64,000 nucleotides of DNA from Azorinus chamasolen (GCA_963576725.1 OY755238.1:23309845-23373844); one strand, 5' to 3'; shown: positions 31,269 through 42,900, numbered from the stretch's first letter. Numbers and translations are program-made. The notes: generated from the letters alone by a model not told the origin.

Positions 31269-32818
31269 ACAAGAGTGCCAGTGGGCACAATATACGCCCG
31301 TCGAGGTTTTGTTCAACATAAACTGGGGTTAACGTATTTGCTAAATTCAAATCCAAGTCCAATTTCGCGACCAAGTTTCAAGGTTGTAAATAGGTATACT
31401 TTAACAAAAACCCTTAACCAAAAATTCTAAATTAAAAAGTGCCATAATTGTGTCTAAATGCTTGAGATAAAGATGAAGCTTCTGATGGTGAACAAATGTT
31501 TCAAGTTTAAAAGTTTTATCTGAAAGGATTATGTAAATAAGTGGACTTTAACCAAAACCTTAACCAAAAATTCCAAGCTAAAAAGCGTCATAATTATGTC
31601 AAAATGTTAGACAGAGTTATGTACTCTTGCCTACAGGTGACGATTGTGATGGTGAACAAATGTTTCAAGTTTAAAAGCGTTATCTGAAAGGATTATGCAA
31701 ATAAGTGGACTTAAACCAAAAGCTTAACCAAACTTTCCAAGCTAAAAAGCGTCATAATTATGTCAAAATGTTAGACAGAGTTATGCACTATTGCCTACAG
31801 GTAAAGCTTGTGATGGTGAACAAGCGTTCCAAAGTTAAAAGCTTTATCTCAAAGGGTTATGTAAATAAATGGACTTTAACAAAGCCTCAACCAAACATTC
31901 TACGTCAAAAAGGGAATGATTCTGTCAAAATGCTTGACAGAGTTATTTACTCTTGTCTACAGGTGGAGATTATGATGGTGAATAAGTGTTCTAAGTTTAA
32001 AAGCTTTATCTCAAAGGGTTATGTAAATAAATGGACTTTAACAAAGCCTTAACCAAAAATTCTAAGTTAAAAAGGGAATGATTCTGTCAAAATGCTTGAT
32101 AGAGTTATGTAATCTTGTCTACATGTGGAGATTGTGATGGTGAACAAATGTTCCAAGTTTAAAAGCTTTATCTCAAAGGGTTATGTAAATAAATGGACTT
32201 TAACAAAGCCTTAACCAAATATTCTAAGTTAAAAAGGGGCATAATTCAGTCAAAATGCTTGACAGAGTTATTTACTCTTGCCTACAGGTGAAGGTTGTGA
32301 CGGTGAACAAGTGTTCCAAGTTTCAAAGCTTTATCACAAAGTGTTATGTAAATAAATGGACTTGTTCCACATAAATTGTGGTTAACATGTTTGCTTAACG
32401 TAAATGCTAAACGCAAATTCTAAGTCCAATTAAGCGACCTTGACCTTGGATAAACGAGCCGGGACTTGGCAGGCTACTGTAGCATGTCTAGATAAACACT
32501 GTGGTTCAATTTGGGAAGGATCCACCAATCGGAACTTGAGTTCGAGATGTTACAGACAGACAGACCGGTTAACATTTTTGCTAAACGCAAATTCTAAGTC
32601 CAATTGTGTGACCTTGACCTTGGATAAACAAACCGGGACTTGGCAGGCTACTGTAGCATGTCTAGATAAACATTGTGGTTAAATTTGAGAAGGATCCACC
32701 AAGGGGAACTTGAGTTAGAGATGTTACAGACGGACAGACGGACGGACAGCCAGACGGACAGACGGACAGACAGCGTCATTCCATAATACGTCCCGTTTTT
32801 TTCAAACGGGCGTATAAA
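31269..32818 (+). mobile_element. Pearl-like element with 163-bp tandem core, GACA tract and 3' hairpin
   Basis: 5' end AAGAGTGCCAGTGGGCACAA (hairpin) with TATACGCCCG. About six core units start near 31423, 31571, 31735, 31898, 32060 and 32222 (period about 163 bp; e.g. GTCAAAATGCTTGACAGAGT). A second duplicated block around CTTGACCTTGGATAAAC has a 174-bp period. A GACA/GACG tract (32729-32773) precedes the 3' hairpin CGTCCCGTTT..AAACGGGCG and TATAA. The reading frames here simply run through the repeats. Confidence 0.8.
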
Positions 32819-32819
32819 A

Positions 32820-33790
32820 ACTGCTGAAACAGGGCTACAGAAATGGCAAATTTCGACAGACCTTTTCAAAATTATATCACCATAATGTTCTGCTCATTAG
32901 CAAATATAATTGTTACATACGTAGTTTTGTTTAGAGTTAGGTAGTTCACATCCAGAGTTTTACGGTGATGTCGATTACAAACTTCGCAGAATTTTAGACA
33001 CACATATGTTGATACTTTGTCAAACGCATTACATGATTCATTAAAAAGGGTTATACCCCTCTATACTGCAGCGCACTGCATGCTTGGTGGTCGAATCCTT
33101 TACAGTTGGGCATTATGCTTTTCCCTTTGTTTGCTTCTGCGAGGACGGGAAAGACCTTATATGCTTTGATTGTGTCCTCTTAAACCCACTTAAAGATAGA
33201 GGCAGCTGAATGTTTGTATTTTGCCATTTCTGTCGTACCCGAAATGACTTCTCCACAATTGCTCTGGCCTCTGTTGATCATCGAGTACATGTTTTCGATG
33301 TCCGTTTTTGTTCTCCTTATAATAAAGGAGTTAGATCTTTAGAACCCCTTTAACTTATTTCCTTCTATTTAGTTTTTTAAATGTCGGTGCAAAGGTTGTT
33401 GGTGCGTACTAAGTCACTTAATGTTATGACATTACTTGTTTAACAGTTTAGTTTAACATTTTTTTATTTTGATATCGTTAATCGTGTTGAGGAGCTGTCT
33501 AGAGGGGGAAATTTACTTTACATTCTGACATGAGTGAAGATGGGATAAGCATGAGGTTGGGTAACCACATACATGTTTTTTAAGCTCCCAGTAGGCTGAA
33601 TTTGCTACTGATCGTCTCATGGTGGTACTACTGCTTTCACTCTGTGGTCTAACTTGTTTTATATAGTAAACGATTTATGTCTTTTGTGTGCGATGGTCAC
33701 ATTTTGTCTTGTAATTGTGCTGTTTCAAGTTTGCTTATGTGTTAGTGACGTGCTCTTTTGTGTATGGTTCTTCCTGTGGAACTGTTTCCT
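32820..33790 (+). pseudogene. Second copy of the RT element 3' part
   Basis: Starts CTGCTGAAACAGGGCTACAG, matching 30510, and follows the same order as 30510-31200 and 660-1391 (ATGCTTGGTGGTCGAA, CCATTTCTGTCGTACCCG, GATGGGATAAGCATGAGGTT). It begins right after the pearl-like element. Confidence 0.65.
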
Positions 33791-34439
33791 TTTTTAAGCA
33801 AGCCGTGAAACCTTAAACCAGACAGAACACCATGATTGGGATATGTACCGGGTGTTTACATATTATGTTCCAAATGTCAAAATATTCATGCAGAAACATC
33901 CTCAAAAAGAAAACCACAATCATTCAAACACACACCCTAGAATACAAGTTAAAATAGATTAAGTAGAGGATTACTTTTGTTTTGTCGTCAATTGATCGGA
34001 TTGTAGGAGAGTTACCGCCTTCCTTAAACATAAATCCATCCGCAACTCAGGTTTTCCAGGGGAAGATTTTCCTTACTGGCATAAAAACTTCAAGCAAAAG
34101 ATTCTAAAGTCATAAATATTGTCAAATATTTTAACAAATACCCCATATTAAACGCCTGCGGAAATATGGACTTCCAATTTATGAGAGTCCGTACACGTGG
34201 TTGATGTTTTTCGTACCTTTACCACATTAATTGTAATCGTTTTGTGACATTTAAAGACATTAAAGACTTCAGATGTTACTATAAGTTGCGGTTTTGCTCG
34301 CTGCGTAAGTGATCACGTGCTCAAACCTGGTTTGTTTCCTCGCAAACTATTTAGACATATTAGGTGAGGGCATACGTGAACTATTTTAACATACATGTAT
34401 TAGGTTAGGACGTACGTGAACCGGTTAAAACCCCCAGTG
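33791..34439. other. No gene recognised
   Basis: AT-rich spacer between the RT relic and an R1 repeat. Confidence 0.3.
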
Positions 34440-34675
34440 GTGGTTTTGCCACTTTGTCATCCTTGATTTTGTGATTGTTTTGTGTCTTTGTGCATGTGTG
34501 TTTGTGCTTTTGTTCCTGTTTGATTTTTTTTTGTTTCGTGTATTTATGTGTGTTCGTGTGTTTGTATGTTTGGTTGTGTGGAAGTGTTGCTTGCTTTCTG
34601 TTGGTGTTTTGGTTATGGTTGCCTTTTATATGTGTCTTTTCCTGCTTGACTTAACTACTTTTTCATATACATGAC
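34440..34675 (+). repeat. Dispersed repeat R1, GT-rich copy
   Basis: GTGGTTTTGCCACTTTGTCA, then GTGCATGTGTGTTTGTGCTT; the plus-strand orientation of the copies at 14640 and 21840. Confidence 0.65.
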
Positions 34676-34712
34676 ATGTAGAGAAACGCAATATCGCACC
34701 AGTAGCAAAGCT

Positions 34713-34962
34713 TTAACCCTTTCCCTTTTCTCTGTTTATTCCAAACTGCAATATCTACCGAATATTCAAGTGCACAACAGTTACCGGTATAATGAAATAT
34801 GCAATGTGGAATTTTGTAGTCATTTTAGAAAGTAAAGAAACAGATTGTTCAACTCCCATGAGCAAACAGAGCAGACCCTGACCATCCTATAGGAACCGTC
34901 CGACCTGAATCTACTATGTATGCAGATGCGTGAAAACGCGTTTATATGAAGAAAAGGGTTAA
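34713..34962. mobile_element. TTAA-flanked MITE, family TA-1
   Basis: TTAACCCTTTCCCTTTTCTC to ATATGAAGAAAAGGGTTAA. Tip CATCCTATAGGAACC. Confidence 0.9.
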
Positions 34963-35031
34963 GTATTCTACACGTTCAAACAACCTCAACAATTTCATCG
35001 TGTAAGATTTGACATAACATATCGATTTATC

Positions 35032-35390
35032 TTAACCCTCTACTCCATGGATATTCTTGTGAGAGATAATGCAATCAAAACTATCAATTAGAATAATGGT
35101 TATGATAGTACATGGACACCTGATGCTTTGACCATGGCAGAAACTGTAGAATTAGATCAATATTATATCATAAGCAAACAGAGCAGATCCTGATCAGCCG
35201 GCTCCTACCATGTACATCTACCCTTTTTGCGTATGTATAGAAAAGTAAATGCAATGACTTCATATTTACGCCTTTTCATGCAAATGCAAACAGAGTAAAT
35301 CCAGATCAGACGGCTCCTATTGAAGCCGTCTCATCAGGGTCTGATCTTTTTGCTTATGGTATAATATAGATCTGATTCTACACTTCCTGC
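35032..35390. mobile_element. TTAA-type MITE and a second hairpin copy, partly merged
   Basis: TTAACCCTCTACTCCATGGA opens a TA-1 subfamily copy with GCAAACAGAGCAGATCCTGA. A second core follows: GCAAACAGAGTAAATCCAGA with tip GGCTCCTATTGAAGCC and GGGTCTGATCTTTTTGC. Confidence 0.65.
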
Positions 35391-35394
35391 CTAA

Positions 35395-35712
35395 ATTCTG
35401 AAAGTAGGAGATACTTCGAAATCAAAAGCAGCAATGTGAAAAGAGAAAATTGCAGACTAGGTTTTATTGAGTCTGTCCATGAGCAGTAATTAAAAGTACA
35501 ACACTACTCACGCTCCCTAGCACAAGTTTAAACCCTATTAAACTTTTATTACTAATAACATCTAAACTAATGACCCCGAAGGACCGGAAAATATAACAAC
35601 ACTAAGAATGAAGTACGAGGCGAATTTTTACGGCCGCAACACCAGCATTTAACATCTGCTGTTGTGAAGTACATACATTCTGAAGTAGGAGATCCTTCGA
35701 AATCAAAAGCCA
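35395..35712 (+). repeat. Dispersed repeat R3
   Basis: GAAATCAAAAGCAGCAATGT, GCAGACTAGGTTTTATTGAG, AAAGTACAACACTACTCACG; the first words repeat again at 35685-35712. Confidence 0.7.
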
Positions 35713-35992
35713 AAACGTCCTATGTACATATAGCATAATAAAATATATCAGCTAATAAATATTCATGAGGTCATTATTCCTTACCAGAATATTGCACAGA
35801 GACGGCGGGGGGTTAAACTTGCAGGGGTCCCATTAATGTTCTCCTGTTCTGTAAACGACAAAATAGGACACTTACTGACCATTGCCTCGCGACCTGACTG
35901 GGGTAACTCGCCGCCTCATCGAGACCCAAGCTGTATGATTCTCTTTCCATAGCTTCTATAAAGCTTGATAGTATCGGGAGTACAGTAAAACT

Positions 35993-36185
35993 TCTGTATA
36001 ACGGCCATTGGATTGTGTTAATTAGTTGGTATTCAGGGCAGGTGGCTGCTTAAAGCAAGGTGAAAGTAAAACAGAACGCTCCTATAGGAGCGTTCTGTTT
36101 TATTTTCACCTTGCTTTAAGTACCCACCTGCCCTTAACACGAATAGTTGATGTAATATAGTGGCCGTTATAGAGAGGTTTTACTG
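35993..36185. mobile_element. Pogo-like palindromic MITE (CGGCCA subtype), TA-flanked
   Basis: CAGTAAAACTTCTGTATAAC to GTTATAGAGAGGTTTTACTG. Arms GGGCAGGTGGCTGCTTAAAG.. pair across the tip CGCTCCTATAGGAGCG. Confidence 0.95.
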
Positions 36186-36460
36186 TAGTCAAAATTGCAC
36201 CAGATGAAAATATGAAAAGACATGATTTGTTTTTCATAGGGGTAAGCCGACATTGTCACGAGTTAGATTTAACTGACAACGAACATGTTAACTCTTAATC
36301 CATTGCATAATTGGCTACTATTAAGACTGGCTACTCCGATTTGAATTAAAAGCTGCAACAATTTAGTTTTACTGAAGACAAAACTTTGTATGACAAACAG
36401 TGCTGATCCTGGTTAAAGTGAACCCTTAGGAACCCTTTGATATGGGTCAGTAGAGTGTGG

Positions 36461-36514
36461 GGTGCGTGTGTGCGTGTGTGTGTGCGTGCGTACGTGCGTG
36501 CCTGTGTGTGTGTG
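36461..36514 (+). repeat. GT/GC alternating tract
   Basis: GTGCGTGTGTGCGTGTGTGT and similar; another potential Z-DNA stretch. Confidence 0.85.
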
Positions 36515-36768
36515 TAAGCATACATCGTTGATCACTCGGCTCTTTCGGGACCGTCTGATCTGGATCTTCTATGTTTGTAAATACGTTAAAGGTGTTTATA
36601 TGACGTCGTCAGTTATAATTGTAAAGATGTTTCCCATTTATCTTCCTAATTACCGCCAGACTAACACACAATTTGATCCGATCGAGACGTCGAGTCTCGT
36701 GTGATTTAAGCTCTCACAAATCCATCTGTGACATGTAAAATACTTCAGTGACGTTTTCGGTTGAACCT

Positions 36769-36956
36769 TTAACCCTCTGTGGTAACCTTAACAGATGTGG
36801 ATCCAGATGAGATGCCAAGTAACTCGGCATCTCTTTAGGACCCAAACTATTTGAAACTCTGGTGACAATTTGTAGACAAACTGAATTTAGTTGAATTTTG
36901 AAAAGGTAGTGGGTGAGAAATGGTGTAAAACTACTTTGCTCAGACTAAAGGATAAT
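36769..36956. mobile_element. TTAA-type MITE, family TA-2, decayed right end
   Basis: TTAACCCTCTGTGG.., hairpin ATGTGGATCCAGATGAGATG / CATCTCTTTAGGACCCAAAC and an end CAGACTAAAGGATAA. Confidence 0.65.
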
Positions 36957-37567
36957 TGTGTCTGGAAGTGTTAGCGAATAATATAACATATTCATAGAAA
37001 TCTAATTACAACCGGCATTAATGGTTTGCAGGGACATATTCTCTGAAAACGGGGAAATTATTAAAGTTTGATATGGAAGTAATGAAATACTTACACCAAT
37101 GGATGTCAATTAGGTAAGCATTATTTTCGTTTATGTTATCAGTACACTAGTTGTGCACACTTTACACATCAAATATGTTTAAACGAATTGTTTAAACACA
37201 TTTACAGTAAATGTCCAGTTATAAGATTTGGGAAGGTTGTTTGCCGTGTGAACCTGCACGTTTGAGGTCGGACGGTGTGTGGACGTTCATCACTCTTTAG
37301 ATTGCGGACAATATCTTTGGTTAGTAAAGGCATATTTTTGATTAATCATTTTGAACAAAACAAGATCAGTATATTCTGCATGTTTTATACTGTAAGATAT
37401 TAAACCCTTTCTCTCAATAAACGCCTTTACACGCCTTTGCAAACAGGGTAGATCCTGCAGGAGTCTGCTCTTATTATTTATGACATAATAGGTCAGCTCT
37501 CTTTACTTATGACATAATAAAAATCGGATTTATAGTTTCTGCCTGGTCGAAAATTTACATACCATTA
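36957..37567. other. No gene; weak TA-1 trace near 37405
   Basis: TTAAACCCTTTCTCTCAATA with GCAAACAGGGTAGATCCTGC near 37440; otherwise unassigned. Confidence 0.35.
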
Positions 37568-37770
37568 CAGTAAAACCTCTCTTAACCGGATTTCAAGAAG
37601 AGAAGAATTTAGATATTTTAGGCAGGTGACTGCTTAATGCAGGGTGAAAGTCATACAGAAAGCTCCTCTAGGAGCTTTCTGCATGACTTCCACCCTGCAT
37701 TAAGCCGTCACCTGTCCCCAAGACCGATATTTATACTAAATTTAACGTCCGGTTAAGAAAGGTTTTACTG
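37568..37770. mobile_element. Pogo-like palindromic MITE (CCGGAC subtype), TA-flanked
   Basis: CAGTAAAACCTCTCTTAACC to AAGAAAGGTTTTACTG. Arms pair over about 90 bp around AGCTCCTCTAGGAGCT. Confidence 0.95.
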
Positions 37771-37989
37771 TACACCAATTAATCTTAATATATCCATGAT
37801 GCCATTATTTCTTGTGTGAATATGCAATAGGGGAAGTGTGTATTTCCGATTTTGCATTAAGTCAATTCGTATACAGATAAAAGCCACCTGCCTCAAGTTA
37901 GCAAACATATTGGATCCATATTCGATGCCGAATAAATCACCATCTTTTCAAGATCCAAGCTGTTTAACACTCGGTCAATGGTTTCTTAA

Positions 37990-38470
37990 AATCTGTGCAG
38001 TGCTATGTGTCGGTGTCCTTCTATATAGGACTGTTTTCTTGCTATTTGACAGTGTCGTTCGATACGGGACAGTATAACTGGTATTTGACAGTGCTGTTCT
38101 TTATAAGACTATACCAATGCTACTTTTGCTGCCGTAATATATGGGACTGTATCAGTGTTTTTGTCAGTGTCGTTCTAAAGAGACTGTTTCAGTGCTATAA
38201 ATCAGTACCGTGCTGTATTGGGCTGTATGGAAATTATCCAGATCAGAAATCGAATAAATCGAACTTCCGTTATCTCGAACTAATTTGTATGGTCCCTTGA
38301 AGTTCGAGATATCATAGTTCTACTGTATTTGTCACTTTCATTCTATTTGGGGCTGTGTCAATGCTATTTGTCAGTGCAGTTCTACTTTTGACTGCATCGG
38401 TGCTAATTGTCAGTATTGTTATACATGGGACCTTATCAGTGTTATGTTTTCGTTTTACATGCACTTTACC
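37990..38470. repeat. Degenerate ancestral repeats left of the 26-bp minisatellite
   Basis: Units of roughly 39-45 bp such as CAGTGCTATTTGTCAGTGCA followed by GTTCTA..GGGACTGT; strongly diverged. A Tigger-like end (38250-38324) is inserted among them. Confidence 0.65.
38250..38324. mobile_element. Tigger-like MITE fragment
   Basis: GAACTTCCGTTATCTCGAAC and TTCGAGATATCATAGTTCTA with CTGTA, matching one end of the element at 4339-4801. Confidence 0.65.
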
Positions 38471-38509
38471 ACTGTATTTGCCATCGCGGTTGTTGTAGAT
38501 TAGTCGGAG

Positions 38510-38790
38510 ATGGGATACGTTTATTTACATTGTCTTTTAAGGTGGGGATGGAATAAGTGTGAGGTTGGGCGCCCCGAAACCGGTTTAACCCCCCCCCCCC
38601 CCCCCCCAGTGACATTTGTCACTGACCGTTCCAAGGCGGTACCTCCATCTTCCCCCTACTGTTTGTTTGTTATGTCTGTGCGTATCTGTGTGTCTTTTAT
38701 ATACATGTACATTTGCTGTTTGTAGTCGTGGTGCTGTTTTGGCGGTTGTGTGATTTGTATGCGGTGTGTCCTGCATGACTTATACATGTA
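38510..38790 (+). repeat. Dispersed repeat R1 with 19-C run
   Basis: GTGAGGTTGGGCGCCCCGAA, an uninterrupted run of 19 C (38589-38607), then CACTGACCGTTCCAAGGCGG. Confidence 0.7.
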
Positions 38791-38809
38791 CTTTTATTGT
38801 TAATGTCGT

Positions 38810-40370
38810 TCTACCCGAGACTATAGCAGTGGTGTTCTATACGGAACTGTAGCAGCGGTGTTCTATATGGAACTGTATCAGTGGTTTTCTATATGGAACT
38901 GTATCAGTGGTTTTCTATATGGGACTGTATCAGTGGTGTTCTATATGGAACTGTATCACTGGTGTTCTATATGGAACTGTATTAGTGGTGTTCTATATGA
39001 AACTGTATCAGTGGTGTTCTATAGTGGTGTTCTATATGGAACTGTATCAGTGGTGTTCTATATGGGACTGTGGCAGTGGTGTTCTATACGGGACGGTAGC
39101 AGTGGTGTTCTATATGGAACTGTAGCAGTGGTGTTCTATACGGGACTGTATCAGTGGTGTTCTATATGGGACTGTATCAGTGGTGTTCTATATGGAACTG
39201 TATCAGTGGTGTTCTATATGGAACTGTATTAGTGGTGTTCTATATGGAACTGTATCAGTGGTGTTCTATAGTGGTGTTCTATATGGAACTGTATCAGTGG
39301 TGTTCTATATGGGACTGTATCAGTGGTGTTCTATACGGGACTGTATCAGTGGTGTTCTATATGGAACTGTATTAGTGGTGTTCTATATGGAACTGTATCA
39401 GTGGTGTTCTATATGGAACTGTATTAGTGATGTTCTATATGGAACTGTATTAGTGGTGTTCTATAGTGGTGTTCTATATGTAACTGTATCAGTGGTGTTC
39501 TATATGGGACTGTATCAGTGGTGTTCTATACGGGACTGTAGCAGTGGTGTTCTATATGGAACTGTAGCAGTGTTGTTCTATACGGGACAGTATCAGTGGT
39601 GTTCTATACGGGACTGTATTAGTGGTGTTCTATATGGCACTGTATCAGTTGTGTTCTATATGGAACTGTATTAGTGGTGTTCTATATGGAACTGTATCAG
39701 TGGTGTTCTATAGTGGTGTTCTATATGGAACTGTAGCAGTGGTGTTCTATATGGAACTGTAGCAGTGGTGTTCTATACGGGACTGTATCAGTGGTGTTCT
39801 ATACGGGACTGTATTAGTGGTGTTCTATATGGAACTGTATCAGTGGTGTTCTATATGGGATTGTATCAGTGGTGTTCTATATGGAACTGTATCAGTGGTG
39901 TTCTATAGTGGTGTTCTATATGGAACTGTATCAGTGGTGTTCTATATGGAACTGTATCAGTGGTGTTCTATAGTGGTGTTCTATATGGAACGGTATCAGT
40001 GGTGTTCTATAGTGGTGTTCTATACGGGACTGTATCAGTGGTGATCTATATGGGACTGTATCAGTGGTGTTCTATATGGAACTGTATCAGTGGTGTTCTA
40101 TATAGGACTGAATCAGTGGTGTTCTATACGGGACTGTATCAGTGGTGTTCTATATAGAACTTTATTACATTTGATACTATAAATAGTAACATTTTTACAC
40201 TCAAAGTGGTCCTATATATTCTATATGGAACTGTATCAGTGGTTATCTATATGGGACTGTATCAGTGGTGATCTATATGGGACTGTATCAGTGGTGTTCT
40301 ATATGGAACTGTATCAGTGGTGTTCTATATGGGACTGTAGCAGTGATTTCCTATATGGAACTAGGCTCTA
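38810..40370. repeat. 26-bp minisatellite, more than 50 units
   Basis: The unit reads GTTCTATATGGAACTGTATC followed by AGTGGT, 26 bp, with ATGGGA/ACGGGA and GCAGTGG variants. Several short GTTCTATAGTGGT units interrupt it. A 60-bp non-repeat break lies at about 40160-40220. Because 26 is not a multiple of 3 and the unit lacks stops in the forward frames, long open frames appear; they are not genes. Confidence 0.95.
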
Positions 40371-40620
40371 TATCATTGTCATGTGCCAGTGCTTTATACA
40401 CGAGACACTGCACCAGTGCTGTACTATATGGGATTTTGGCAGTACTAGTTTTATTGCCATTCTACATGGGACTGTATCAGTGTTTTTTGTCAATTTCTTT
40501 TCATATGGGACGAGGTCAGTGCTGTTAGTCAGTGTCGTTCTTCACGGGACTGTATAAGTGCTACCTGCCAATGCCATTCTATATGGCGCATATGTCAGTG
40601 CTAATTATCAGCACGAAATA
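40371..40620. repeat. Degenerate ancestral repeats right of the minisatellite
   Basis: GTGCCAGTGCTTTATACACG, CAGTGCTGTACTATATGGGA and similar units mirror those at 37990-38470. Confidence 0.65.
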
Positions 40621-40981
40621 TTGGAATATTTGGTTCACTTGTCTTTTAGCGTAGTTTCTTTTTTTTCTTTTGCTAATTATCTTTTAAAAAGGGTTCGCGC
40701 GGTCTTTTCGGCATTTGTATTGAATTGAAACCCAGAGCATACAGAAAAAAATCCTTCTCGCCTTCCAAAGAAAATAAGAGCATTATGGACAAAAAACTTA
40801 CGCTGAGTTTATCTCCTCAGCAAAAGACTACAATTACCGACCTGTAGAGCACAGGAATAAATTGTATGTCTAAAAACTGATTTAAGCGCAGAGTAACAAT
40901 AACAATGTCGCTGTGATACATTGTAGAAGTGTCTCCCCTATCGTAGTATTTGGTACTTGGATCCAGAGGAAACATCGAATA
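40621..40981. other. No feature recognised
   Basis: Spacer of AT-rich sequence. Confidence 0.3.
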
Positions 40982-41186
40982 CAGTAAAACTCCGCTAATG
41001 CGACCACCTAAAAGAGGTATAAGTCTGGGTGCTAGATGCAGGTGGTAGCTTAATGCAGGATAAAAGTAATGCAGAAAGCTCCTCTAGGAGCTTTCTGCAT
41101 TACTTTTGTCCTGCATTAAGCAACCACCTGCTTATTAAGAAGCTCATGTCTATTCAATTAGTGGTCGCATTAGAGGGGTTTTACTG
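40982..41186. mobile_element. Pogo-like palindromic MITE (GCGACCACC subtype), TA-flanked
   Basis: CAGTAAAACTCCGCTAATGC to TAGAGGGGTTTTACTG; near-perfect arms around AGCTCCTCTAGGAGCT. Confidence 0.95.
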
Positions 41187-41364
41187 TAGTTCAGTGTTTC
41201 ACGACGAGTAGATAGAAATGAGAGATATTGTGTGTTTTGTAGTAGGTATGATTTGGAAGATGATTACCACTTTGTTTGTATTTGTACATTATACAATGAC
41301 TGTAGAAAAAAAAACAAGAGAAAAATATTATTTAAAGCCAAGTTACATTAAAATTTGCGAATTA

Positions 41365-41569
41365 CAGTAAAACCCCGCTAACACGACCACCAAAAAGGGG
41401 CATAATTCTGGCTGGCAGAGGCAGGTGGTAGCTTAATGCAGGACGAAATTTATGCAGAAAGCTCCTATAGGAGCTTTCTGTATAACTTTCGTCCTGCATT
41501 AAGCAGCATCCTGCTTTAAACGACATCAGTGGCTGTTTATTAAGTGGTCGTTTTAGCGGGGTTTCACTA
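41365..41569. mobile_element. Pogo-like palindromic MITE (CGACCACC subtype)
   Basis: CAGTAAAACCCCGCTAACAC to TTTAGCGGGGTTTCACTA; tip AGCTCCTATAGGAGCT. Only 180 bp from the preceding element of the same subtype. Confidence 0.95.
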
Positions 41570-41973
41570 TAATGAGTTCCTCAACTAAGATGGAATTGGT
41601 AAATTTGGCTAGATTTATAAAGGAATCATTAGAAATTCGGAGGAATGCGTTAAATGCTCAGTGAGTCAGAGTTCATCCTAAAAATCGTTTTTTGTGCGTT
41701 TAGGCTATAGTTTGATATTATATATGACATTGATGTGTTAGAAATTTTGATTATTTATTTGAATTTAGCAGTGGGTAAATTGCGATATAGTGCGAGAGGA
41801 GTTGTGTGTATGAGTGAGAGAATGAGTGTGGCGGGTGGTTGATAGGAGGCGAGGGTCGGATGCGTGATGAGTGGTAGTGTGACCAAAATGACATTGAATT
41901 GTGTTGAAACAAGGTAGTTATGTACACGTTGAAAAGAATAAAGTATATCTGTCTGTCATCAAGAATCAAAGTA

Positions 41974-42323
41974 CAGTGAACCCTCATTATATCGGCATTC
42001 GTTACTATGGCACCCTCGTTATACCGGCAGTATAAATGGAAACAAAATTACCGTTAAGTCTTTGAAAGAACCACTGAATAAATATGTGCAATGCCAATAA
42101 GACAGGCGATTGCTTAATACAGAACACAAGAAGTGCAAAAAGCTCCCAAAGGGAGCTTTTTGCACTTCTTGTGTTCTGCATTAAACGTTCACCTGTTGGT
42201 ACTAGTTTAAAACTATCCATATTGTTCCTTTCATACTTGTATTTAAACTCGTTATAACGACATCCTCGTTATACCAGCAAAATGTCTGGAAAAAAACGCC
42301 TCCGTTGTAACGAGGGTTCACTG
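41974..42323. mobile_element. Pogo-like MITE with CAGTGAACCC ends, TA-flanked
   Basis: CAGTGAACCCTCATTATATC to TAACGAGGGTTCACTG. Central palindrome around AAAGCTCCCAAAGGGAGCTT with arms ACACAAGAAGTGCAAAAAGC. A longer relative (350 bp) of the others, with a duplicated subterminal TCGTTATACCGGCA. Confidence 0.9.
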
Positions 42324-42539
42324 TATATGTTACATTGACTGTTTTTGTAACTGATGCGGAGAAAAGTACTAATATCAAAGCAGAATGCAGTCATTTTTGC
42401 AAACGACAATCGTCTAACTGCCACATAAAGTGTGTTTTAACTTTGTCAGTGCCAGCATTGTCGTCGGCTAGACCCATTTTCGTTTGTTTCAAGTTTTAGA
42501 TTGGGTGCTTATTCAATATCCTTTAATTAAACAATAAAC

Positions 42540-42900
42540 AGAGTGTCAGTTAATTTGGATCCTGATGAGACGCCGAGTTACTCTAAAATCTAAATTGTTT
42601 GCAGAGTATATCACATACCCGTTTTCATGACACTGGAGGGATAAATAACCTATTAACTGGAATAAACCTGAAGTAGTTACTTGCGTGACGTTACTTGCGT
42701 GACGTTACTCGCATCAACTTTTTTGTCGCTAAGTATTGGCATCTGCTTCAAGACTTTGCGCATTTATATCATTTTTATTTGAAAACATATACCGGTACTC
42801 ACAGCATCAAACAGTTTGGATTCTAATGAGATGCCGAGGTACTCGGCAGTTCATTTGGATTCAAAGTGTTTACAAATTAATCTCATGTTCACGATTGGTA
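42540..42900. repeat. Two TA-2-type hairpin cores
   Basis: TTAATTTGGATCCTGATGAG near 42550 and AAACAGTTTGGATTCTAATG near 42807, each followed by a GCCGAG(G/T)TACTC motif and a decayed return arm. Confidence 0.5.

Noticed and set aside
31705..32682. 115- and 80-codon frames across the 31.3-32.8 kb repeats
   Set aside because: Same reason: tandem units of about 163 and 174 bp, not protein repeats.
38858..40557. Long open frames with GVLYGTVSVVFYMELYQW-type repeats, looking like a repetitive protein
   Set aside because: The 26-bp unit has no stop in the forward frames and its length is not a multiple of three, so the same sequence reads open in more than one frame. No start context, splice or composition supports a gene.
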